Shown here: positions 57,687 through 64,000 of the stretch, piece by piece | How the letters are laid out: each line of letters starts with the position of its first letter | Position numbering within the stretch: the stretch's first letter is position 1 | Program-made: the position numbers and the translations under genes | NCBI RefSeq assembly: GCF_025857195.1 | Contig: NZ_CP109787.1 | Span: 2,297,501-2,361,500, forward strand | Direction: 5' to 3' | DNA length: 64,000 nucleotides | Origin: Leisingera thetidis | GTDB taxonomy: Bacteria > Pseudomonadota > Alphaproteobacteria > Rhodobacterales > Rhodobacteraceae | Notes under the pieces: model-generated | The model's database searches: none | What the model saw: the letters and a program-made list of their open reading frames with translations, nothing else | Told to the model about the DNA's origin: nothing

Positions 57687-58568
57687 ATGCGCCAGATAAC
57701 GCTTGCCGCGACCCAGATGGCCTGCAGCTGGGACATCGACGATAACATTGCCAAGGCCGAAGCGCTGGTGACCGGCGCCGCCGAAGCCGGGGCGCAGATC
57801 ATCCTGCTGCAGGAGCTGTTCGAAACCCCGTATTTCTGCCTCGAACAGTCGCTTGGCCACCTGGCACTGGCCCGGCCGTTGGAGCAAAGCCGCGTGGTGT
57901 CGCATTTCGCGTCGCTGGCCGGAAAGCTCGGCGTGGTACTGCCGATCTCCTACTACGAGGAGGCGGGGCTGGCGCGCTACAACTCGCTGGCCATCGCCGA
58001 TGCGGACGGGACCATTCTGGCCAACTGCCGCAAGACCCATATCCCGCAGGCCCCGGGGTATGAGGAGAAATTCTATTTCTCGCCGGGCGACAGCGGTTTT
58101 CAGGTGGTTGAGACCCGATTCGGCCGGATCGGCTGCGGCATCTGCTGGGACCAGTGGTTCCCGGAGACCGCCCGCTGCCTCGCCCTGCAGGGCGCCGAGG
58201 TGCTGCTGTTCCCGACCGCCATCGGCACCGAGCCGAAAAACCCGGACCTGGACAGCAGCGGCCACTGGCGGCGCACGATGCAGGGCCATGCGGCAGCAAA
58301 CATGATCCCGGTGGTGGCGTCCAACCGCGTCGGCACCGAGCGGGAGGGCGGAACCGCCGGTGTGTTTTACGGCACCTCCTTCATCACCGGCCACACCGGG
58401 GAAATCCTGGCGGAGGCCGGCCGCGCGGAGGAGACCTTCATCACCGCAACCGCCGATCTGGAGGCCGCCGCGCGCTACCGCAGCAGCTGGGGCGTGTTCC
58501 GGGACCGCAGGCCGCATATGTACGGGGCACTGCACACACTGGACGGCAGGACCGGGAGCCCGGGATGA
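57687..58568 (+). CDS. aguB: N-carbamoylputrescine amidase
   Basis: A 293-residue nitrilase-superfamily amidohydrolase. The Glu-Lys-Cys triad is visible: ILLQELFETPYFC (Glu), NCRKTHIPQAPGYEEKFYFS (Lys) and GCGICWDQWFPETARCLALQ (Cys). It converts N-carbamoylputrescine to putrescine, CO2 and ammonia in the second half of agmatine breakdown. The start ATG lies 3 bp after the aminotransferase stop, and its stop overlaps the next start (ATGA), so the three are coupled. Confidence 0.95.
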   Translation: MRQITLAATQMACSWDIDDNIAKAEALVTGAAEAGAQIILLQELFETPYFCLEQSLGHLALARPLEQSRVVSHFASLAGKLGVVLPISYYEEAGLARYNSLAIADADGTILANCRKTHIPQAPGYEEKFYFSPGDSGFQVVETRFGRIGCGICWDQWFPETARCLALQGAEVLLFPTAIGTEPKNPDLDSSGHWRRTMQGHAAANMIPVVASNRVGTEREGGTAGVFYGTSFITGHTGEILAEAGRAEETFITATADLEAAARYRSSWGVFRDRRPHMYGALHTLDGRTGSPG

Positions 58569-59026
58569 CCGATCTGCTGACCATCAGGCCCATCAAGGCT
58601 CAGGACCGTCAAAGCTGGGACCGTCTGTGGACCGGCTACCTCACCTTCTACAAGACTTCCCTCCCCGCGCAGATCTACGACAGCAGCTTTGCCAGACTGC
58701 TGTCGGCGGATGCACGCGAGTACCGCGGGCTGATCGCCGAATTGAATGGCGAAGCCATTGGCCTCGCCCATTATCTGCTGCACCGCGACATGTGGACGGT
58801 TGAGGACACCTGCTACCTTCAGGATCTGTATGTCGGCCCCGAGGCGCGCGGCGCCGGCATCGGGCGTGCGCTGATTGACGAGGTAGCAAGGCGCGCGACA
58901 GCCGGAAATGCCACGCTCCTGTACTGGCACACGCAGGAGTTCAATAACACCGCACGCAGGCTCTACGACCAGGTTGCCGCGCTGACACCTTTCGTGAAGT
59001 ACGACAAACCCCTCTCCCCCGACTGA
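58565..59026 (+). CDS. GNAT-family N-acetyltransferase
   Basis: A 153-residue GNAT protein: RPIKAQDRQSWDRLWTGYLT at the start, the acetyl-CoA motif LYVGPEARGAGIGRALIDEV (~95-115, RGxGxG), and LYWHTQEFNNTARRLYDQVA near the end. Its position after aguB suggests acetylation of a polyamine-pathway molecule (for example putrescine or agmatine-like amine), but substrate cannot be read from sequence. Coupled to aguB by a 4-bp overlap. A bidirectional terminator follows. Confidence 0.92.
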   Translation: MTDLLTIRPIKAQDRQSWDRLWTGYLTFYKTSLPAQIYDSSFARLLSADAREYRGLIAELNGEAIGLAHYLLHRDMWTVEDTCYLQDLYVGPEARGAGIGRALIDEVARRATAGNATLLYWHTQEFNNTARRLYDQVAALTPFVKYDKPLSPD

Positions 59027-59060
59027 AAAAGGGGCCAAGCAATTGGCCCCTTCCTTTTTT
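59026..59060. terminator. bidirectional terminator between GNAT gene and aguA
   Basis: Perfect 8-bp stem GGGGCCAA / TTGGCCCC, loop GCAA, A-run before (59026-59030) and T-run after. Confidence 0.92.
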
Positions 59061-59075
59061 GTACTCAATCCGCAG

Positions 59076-60188
59076 TCAGGCCGCGGGCACCTGCTGGGTG
59101 ATGCAATGCACCCCGCCGCCGCCGCCGCCGATCATGCGGCCGGAAACCCCAACAACCCGCCGCCCCGGAAAAGCCTCGCGCAGGATGGCAAGCGGCTGGT
59201 CATCCTCGCCCTTCCGGCCCGACACCGGCACCACGACAGCGCCGTTGCAGACATAGAAATTCATGTGGACCACGTCATAACTGGTCAGCGGGATTTCAAG
59301 GATCTCAAAGCGCCGCCCGCCGGCGTCCGTTGCCTCCTGAAGAATGCGCTTGGCGGTCTGGGTGATCCGGAAATTCGGGTCGGCACGGTCATCGGTTGTG
59401 TGCAGCAGCACCACGCCCGGCGCGGCAAAAGCCGCGATGCCGTCCACATGCCCGTCCGTGATCGGGTCCGGCGTCAGCCCGCGGGGCAGCCAGATCACCT
59501 TGCGCACCCCCAGAAATGCCTTCAGCTCGGCTTCCACCTGCGCCTTGCTCCAGCCCGGATTGCGGTTCCTGTGCAGCAGGCATTCCTCGGTGGTCAGCAG
59601 GGTCCCCTGCCCGTCCACCGCCACCGCACCGCCTTCCAGCACCAGGTCCGAGACCTGCATCGGCAGGCCCAGATGCGCCGCAAACCGGCCTTTGGCCAGC
59701 GTGTCCTGCCTGTAGGGCGGAAACTTGCGGCCCCAGCCGTTGAAAGTGAATCCGGCCACCCGGCGCTCACCGTTCTTGTTCTGGACGATCATCGGTCCGC
59801 TGTCACGCGACCAGGCGTCATTCAGCGGCATCTCGATCAGGGTGATTTCCGCAGACAGCAGCTTTTCCGCCGCCGTCCTGTCCTGCCGCCGCACCGCCAT
59901 GGTGACGGGTTCAAACTCCGCCACGGTATTGGCCGCATCCGCCCATTCCCTCCGTGCGGCCCTCAGCTGGCCGGAATGCCAGTTCTGCGGCGGCGGGAAT
60001 TGCATCAGCGTGCGTTCGTGCCTCTCCCATTCGGCCGGGAAGGCAAAACCATCCGCGGCAGCGCTGCCCGGAATAACTTCTGCTCCGGTCTTTGCGTAGT
60101 TTACGGACCGGGCCGCGGCGGCAGGGTGTGCTGCCAGCGTGCCGGTCAGCGCCGCTGTTGCGGAGGCGAGAAAATGTCTTCGGTTCAT
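59076..60188 (-). CDS. aguA: agmatine deiminase with Tat-type signal peptide
   Basis: A 370-residue agmatine iminohydrolase (peptidylarginine-deiminase family). The N-terminus MNRRHFLASATAALTGTLAA then HPAAAA is a twin-arginine signal (RRxFLA), followed by the catalytic domain (~40-370): MPLNDAWSRDSGPMIVQNKN, GRKFPPYRQDTLAKGRFAAH, LVLEGGAVAVDGQGTLLTTE, DPITDGHVDGIAAFAAPGVV, and the nucleophile Cys in GGGGGGVHCITQQ. It makes N-carbamoylputrescine, the substrate of AguB. Most AguA proteins are cytoplasmic; this one is predicted exported. It is the last gene of the minus-strand transport operon. Confidence 0.93.
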   Translation of the reverse strand: MNRRHFLASATAALTGTLAAHPAAAARSVNYAKTGAEVIPGSAAADGFAFPAEWERHERTLMQFPPPQNWHSGQLRAARREWADAANTVAEFEPVTMAVRRQDRTAAEKLLSAEITLIEMPLNDAWSRDSGPMIVQNKNGERRVAGFTFNGWGRKFPPYRQDTLAKGRFAAHLGLPMQVSDLVLEGGAVAVDGQGTLLTTEECLLHRNRNPGWSKAQVEAELKAFLGVRKVIWLPRGLTPDPITDGHVDGIAAFAAPGVVLLHTTDDRADPNFRITQTAKRILQEATDAGGRRFEILEIPLTSYDVVHMNFYVCNGAVVVPVSGRKGEDDQPLAILREAFPGRRVVGVSGRMIGGGGGGVHCITQQVPAA

Positions 60189-60203
60189 ATCGGATTTCCT
60201 TGT

Positions 60204-61133
60204 TCAAATGCCGGCCTCGGAAGCGCCGAGCGAGGGGTCCAGGTGGTCGCGCAGGCTGTCGCCCAGCAGGTTGAAGCCGATTGCGACCAGCGCGATGGCG
60301 CCGCCGGGGAACACCGCCAGCCACCAGGAGGCAGGCTGATGGGTGAGGCTGTCAAAGATCATCGCGCCCCACTCCGGCGTTGGCGGTTGCGCGCCAAGCC
60401 CGAGGAACGACAAGCCCGACGCCGCCAGGATCACAAAGCCCACGTCAGTGGTGGCCTGAACGATCACCAGAGGCCACACCATCGGCAGCAGGTCGGAGAA
60501 GATCAGCCGCAGGTGCGAGGCGCCCATGCAGCGGGCGGCGGCGATGAACTCCTGTTCCTTCAGCGACAGGATGCGGCTGCGGATCAGCCGGGCGTACCAG
60601 GGCCAGAACACGGCCGACAGTGCAATGGCGGTGGAGAGCATGCCGCCGCCGAAGCTGGCGGCAATCGCAGCCGCCAAGATCAGCGCCGGGAACGCCAGGA
60701 ACAGGTCGGTGACGCGCATCAGGATCTCATCGGCCAGCCCGCCGGCGTAGCCCGCAATCAGCCCGAAACTGGTGCCGATCACTGCGGCAACGGCCAGCAC
60801 CGCAAAGGACACAGACAGCGAGATCCAGGATCCCGCCACCACCCGCGCCAGCATGTCCCGGCCGATCTTGTCGGTGCCCATCCAATGCTCCGCCGAGGGC
60901 GCCTCAAGCCGCGCCCGGATGTTCATCCTGAGCGGGTCGAAGGCGGTGATATGGGTGTCCATCAGATGGGCGCCGAACGCCAGGATGGCAACCGCCACCA
61001 CCAGGGCGGCAATTGCCACCGCCAGCGCCGCCTGGCCTGACGAGCCGGCGAAACCAGCCACCGGGCGGAGGATGCGGCCCAGCGCTTCGGGCAGACGGGC
61101 GCGGGCCTGGGGCAGAGAGGTTCCGGTGCTCAT
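60204..61133 (-). CDS. oligopeptide-type ABC transporter permease (DppC-like)
   Basis: A 309-residue permease with an N-terminal cytoplasmic extension, a helix-rich body (QAALAVAIAALVVAVAILAF; LILAAAIAASFGGGMLSTAI; LALSAVFWPWYARLIRSRIL) and the EAA-like loop EQEFIAAARCMGASHLRLIF before VWPLVIVQATTDVGFVILAA. The N-terminal segment with DTHITAFDPL is the OppC-N region. Its start overlaps the DppB stop (ATGA). Cognate ATPases are not found in the window. Confidence 0.93.
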   Translation of the reverse strand: MSTGTSLPQARARLPEALGRILRPVAGFAGSSGQAALAVAIAALVVAVAILAFGAHLMDTHITAFDPLRMNIRARLEAPSAEHWMGTDKIGRDMLARVVAGSWISLSVSFAVLAVAAVIGTSFGLIAGYAGGLADEILMRVTDLFLAFPALILAAAIAASFGGGMLSTAIALSAVFWPWYARLIRSRILSLKEQEFIAAARCMGASHLRLIFSDLLPMVWPLVIVQATTDVGFVILAASGLSFLGLGAQPPTPEWGAMIFDSLTHQPASWWLAVFPGGAIALVAIGFNLLGDSLRDHLDPSLGASEAGI

Positions 61134-62137
61134 GTCAGATCCACCCGCGGGTCAAGGAAGGAATAGCTCAGATCAACCAGGAAGTTGATCAGCGTGTAGG
61201 CCACCGACACCACCAGGGTGATCGCCATGATGGCGTTGTAATCCGAGGCCGAGATGGCGTTTGCGGTGTAGCGGCCCAGCCCCGGCCAGTCGAAGATCAG
61301 CTCGATGAACACCGCGCCGGAAATCAGCAGGCCGGTGTTCAGCCCGAAGATGGTGACGATCGGCAGCAGCGCATTGCCCAGCGCATGTTTGAAATAGACC
61401 CGCGCCGGCGAAATCCCCTTGGCGCGCGCGGTGCGGATGAAATCCTGCGACAGCACCTCCAGCAGCGAGGTCCGCACCACCCGGATGGTGATCGCCATCG
61501 ACGGGATCGCCAGCACTGCAACCGGCAGGATCATGTGGTGCAGCGCGTCCGCGAACAGATCGAACCGGCCCGCAATCAGGCTGTCGATGGTCAGGAAGCC
61601 GGTCACAAACTCGGGCGCCGCGATCCCGGTGCCAAGCCGCCCGCCGAATGGCACCAGCCCCAGGCTGGCAAAGAAGATCAGCTGGAAGATAAGCGCGATC
61701 CAGAAGTCGGGCACCGACAGGCCCAGAACCGCCACGCTGCGCACGCCGGCATCCGCGGGCCGGCCGCTCTTCACCGCCGCCAGCGTGCCCAGCAGCACCC
61801 CCAGCACCAATGAGATCAGCCCCGCCGCGAGGACCAGTTCCAGCGTGGCCGGAAAGAAGGTCAGGATATCTTCGGAGATCGGCCGCCGGGTGACGACGGA
61901 ACGTCCGAAATCCCCCTGCAGCAGATTCCCGGCATAGGCCGCGAACTGCGTTGTGACCGGGTCATCCAGGCCAAGCCTGCCGCGCACCGCCGCCACCGCC
62001 TCGGCATCGGCGCGCGCGCCGGCAATCAGGCGCGCGGGATCGCCCGGCAGCAGCCGGGCGAGCGCAAAGGTCATCAGCACGACCCCGGACAGCAGCACCA
62101 CAGTGGCCGCCGTGCGTCTGAGAATGAAGCGCAGCAT
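61130..62137 (-). CDS. oligopeptide-type ABC transporter permease (DppB-like)
   Basis: A 335-residue integral permease: the N-terminal RTAATVVLLSGVVLMTFALA, PGDPARLIAGA, the periplasmic loop and EAA-like RTARAKGISPARVYFKHALG, followed by IVTIFGLNTGLLISGAVFIE and the C-terminal VVSVAYTLINFLVDLSYSFL. These are the marks of DppB/OppB proteins. It follows the binding-protein gene by 11 bp and precedes DppC by overlap. Confidence 0.94.
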   Translation of the reverse strand: MLRFILRRTAATVVLLSGVVLMTFALARLLPGDPARLIAGARADAEAVAAVRGRLGLDDPVTTQFAAYAGNLLQGDFGRSVVTRRPISEDILTFFPATLELVLAAGLISLVLGVLLGTLAAVKSGRPADAGVRSVAVLGLSVPDFWIALIFQLIFFASLGLVPFGGRLGTGIAAPEFVTGFLTIDSLIAGRFDLFADALHHMILPVAVLAIPSMAITIRVVRTSLLEVLSQDFIRTARAKGISPARVYFKHALGNALLPIVTIFGLNTGLLISGAVFIELIFDWPGLGRYTANAISASDYNAIMAITLVVSVAYTLINFLVDLSYSFLDPRVDLT

Positions 62138-62148
62138 TCCGGCGGCCC

Positions 62149-63801
62149 TCAGGATGTGCGCGACAGGTTGTACATGTCGAGCGTCGCCACATAGATCGGG
62201 TTGTTCTCCAGCCCGGCAATGTCGCTGCGCGATACGAACTGCGACCGTTCCTGCTGGATCGGCAGCCAGGCCGGATCTTCATGTGTCAGAATATCGGCTA
62301 GGCGCCGGAACCTGGCCGCCATCTCTTCATCCATCACCTGATTGCGCAGCCCGTCGATCAGCGCCGTTGCCTCGGCATTGGCATAACGCCCGGTGTTGCC
62401 GTCAAAGGTGGCCGCATCGCCGCTGAACAGCCCCCAGGCAAAACTGTAGGGATGGTCCACATTCGGCCACCAGGAGAAGTAGAACAGATCCGGGCGCTCC
62501 TCGGCTGTGCCTTCGCCGAAGAACACGTCGAGATAGGCGGAGAAGGACATCTCCTGAAGCTTGAGATCGATCCCGATTTCCGACAGCCAGGCCTGCAGCA
62601 GCTGGCCTTCGATGTCGCCGAAGCCGGAGTAATAGGCCATCGTCAGCTCGGTGCCCTCGGCAATGCCTGCCTCGGCCAAAAGGGCGCGGGCCTTGTCCGG
62701 ATCGAACGGCAGCAGACGGTCCTTGCCGTCCATGCCCTGCATCAGCGACGGGAAGACCGAGGTGGGCTTGTCCGCCGTCCCAAGCGCCACCTCCTTGATG
62801 TAGGTGTCGTGGTCAAAGGCATGGCACAGCGCCTGGCGGGCCTTGGGGTCGGCCAGTTTTCCGTCGGTGGCAAAGGCCACATACTGCACGGTGAAGGTTG
62901 GCGTGTCGCTCAGGGAGAACCGCGGGTCATCGCGCAGAACCACCGTATCCTCCGGCTCCATCGCCAGCGTCATGTCGGCTTCCCCGGTCTCCAGCAGCTG
63001 GCGGCGAGTGGCGGAAACCGGAATGGTCTTGGTGATCACCCGGGTGAAATGCGGATGCTCCCAGCCGCCGCGATAGGCGGCATTGGCGGCAAAGGTTGCG
63101 TCCTGGCCCGGGTTGAGGCTTTCCAGCGTATAGGGGCCGGTGCCCACCGGATTGGCCTGCAGGTATTCCGACCCCATGTCATCATCGCCCTTGGAATGCG
63201 CCTCCGCCGCCGCCGGGCTGGCGATCCAGAACCCGTATTGCGACGACACCTGCCGGTCGAAGAACGGGCGCGGTTCGCCCAGGTCAAAGCGGATGGTCTG
63301 TGCGTCCAGCACCACGATCTGGCTGTCCGGATCCTCCAGCTGCCAGGTACCGGACAGACCGGCGGGGTGCAGCACCAGGCGGGTGACTGCTTTCTTCACC
63401 GCGGCGGCATCGCAGGGGGTGCCGTCGTGGAACATCGCCCCTTCGGCCAGCGTAAAGGTCCAGCTGCTGGCGTCCTCGCTGGCCTCCCAGGATGCGGCCA
63501 GCGCCGGCACTGCCTGCAGCGTCCTGGTGCCATCCAGGACGGTCAGCGTCTCATAGACCGGGCGCAGCCCGTATGCCCATTCGATATTGGTCGCCGGGTC
63601 CAGGTTTTCGACCGTTGCATCCACCAGCACCACCAGGGTGTCCGGGTCCCGGGCGCCAAGACCGGGCGGTGCCGCAGTCCCTGCCGCCCAGGCTCTGGCC
63701 CCCGGTGCCGCCATCGCGGCAAGGGCGCAGCTGCCCGCCAGGAAAGACCGGCGCGGCAGGTGGAATTGCGGAGTGGTCGGGCGGTTTCGCGGATCGGTCA
63801 T
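62149..63801 (-). CDS. ABC transporter substrate-binding protein, family 5, Tat-exported
   Basis: A 550-residue family 5 (dipeptide/opine/nickel) binding protein. A Tat signal is present (PRRSFLAGSCALAAMAAPGA at ~17-36, RRSFLA). The mature protein shows VVLVDATVENLDPATNIEWA, SSWTFTLAEGAMFHDGTPC, YLQANPVGTGPYTLESLNPG and QEMSFSAYLDVFFGEG, the usual blocks. It probably binds an oligopeptide-like or guanidino amine such as agmatine or an arginine peptide. It is the first gene of the operon; the 199 bp upstream (63802-64000) presumably carry its promoter and contain no gene I can support. Confidence 0.94.
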   Translation of the reverse strand: MTDPRNRPTTPQFHLPRRSFLAGSCALAAMAAPGARAWAAGTAAPPGLGARDPDTLVVLVDATVENLDPATNIEWAYGLRPVYETLTVLDGTRTLQAVPALAASWEASEDASSWTFTLAEGAMFHDGTPCDAAAVKKAVTRLVLHPAGLSGTWQLEDPDSQIVVLDAQTIRFDLGEPRPFFDRQVSSQYGFWIASPAAAEAHSKGDDDMGSEYLQANPVGTGPYTLESLNPGQDATFAANAAYRGGWEHPHFTRVITKTIPVSATRRQLLETGEADMTLAMEPEDTVVLRDDPRFSLSDTPTFTVQYVAFATDGKLADPKARQALCHAFDHDTYIKEVALGTADKPTSVFPSLMQGMDGKDRLLPFDPDKARALLAEAGIAEGTELTMAYYSGFGDIEGQLLQAWLSEIGIDLKLQEMSFSAYLDVFFGEGTAEERPDLFYFSWWPNVDHPYSFAWGLFSGDAATFDGNTGRYANAEATALIDGLRNQVMDEEMAARFRRLADILTHEDPAWLPIQQERSQFVSRSDIAGLENNPIYVATLDMYNLSRTS

Positions 63802-64000
63802 GGTCAGCTCCCTATGTTGCCAGGAAATCCGCGCCTCGACCGTCAGGGAGCCGCGTTGTGTTTCCTTGCCTCAAGCTCCCAAAATAACCGGGTTCCTGTC
63901 GATACCACCTAAGGGGCACAGCCAGCCGGGCGGGGTGGGCTATAGTTACCGCCATCGCCTCCGGCCTGCGCCCAGCGCCGGGGCACCCCAGCGGAAAAGG

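Overview
The window is about 64 kb of GC-rich chromosome from an alphaproteobacterium. It most likely comes from the Roseobacter group of Rhodobacteraceae (a Leisingera/Phaeobacter/Ruegeria-like organism). This is inferred from protein family content, a PutR-PutA pair in which PutA lacks its own DNA-binding domain, PhaR/PhaP/PhaC/PhaZ, and Roseobacter-style extragenic repeats. No rRNA, CRISPR array, complete insertion sequence or prophage is visible. One tRNA-Leu(TAA) is present.

Layout. 1-2.9 kb: the end of queF, two tail-overlapping unknown genes, the tRNA and a TPR protein. 2.9-8.1 kb: putR/putA, a rhomboid-like protease and a GFA-type zinc protein. 8.3-13.4 kb: an inositol monophosphatase, an MDR oxidoreductase, metR/metF, a thioesterase and a DUF2867 protein. 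13.5-20.6 kb: a DUF2235 hydrolase, an orphan CoxL-like molybdoenzyme subunit, an ornithine/lysine decarboxylase with a divergent AsnC-type regulator, and a LysR regulator divergent from a fatty-acid-hydroxylase/sterol-desaturase. 21-26.3 kb: valS, DUF1330, and a TerB-TerB-PhnD-like translationally coupled trio. 26.4-36.1 kb: a polar-amino-acid/polyamine type ABC transporter followed by two glutamine-synthetase-like ligases, a class I amidotransferase, a PuuB-like oxidase and a DegT aminotransferase. This reads as a gamma-glutamylation amine catabolic cluster. 37-44.5 kb: the polyhydroxyalkanoate locus, split by an epimerase and an adenylate cyclase-TPR protein, with perfect CTGC-N3-GCAG PhaR boxes. 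45-49 kb: two alpha/beta hydrolases, a VOC protein, DUF4105 and a small protein. 49.2-51.2 kb: thrS. 51.4-53.9 kb: a bufferin-type RiPP operon (DUF2282 precursor, DUF692/MNIO enzyme, DUF2063 partner, DoxX). 54-55.7 kb: a membrane protein, an ArsC/Spx-like protein, csp and folA, with only the last ~24 codons of thyA left upstream of folA. 56.3-63.8 kb: an agmatine/putrescine cluster (class III aminotransferase, AguB, GNAT; opposed by a Tat-signal AguA and an oligopeptide-type ABC importer without ATPases).

Two themes run through the window. The first is polyamine and arginine-family metabolism: ornithine decarboxylation, agmatine to putrescine by AguA/AguB, putrescine transamination or gamma-glutamylation, and proline oxidation. 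The second is carbon storage as PHA. The most striking points are the post-translationally modified copper-peptide (bufferin) operon with an attenuator-like hairpin after the precursor gene, the thyA stub that suggests a deletion or replacement junction beside the agmatine cluster, paired PhaR operators, an exported agmatine deiminase, and a compositionally distinct patch inside valS.
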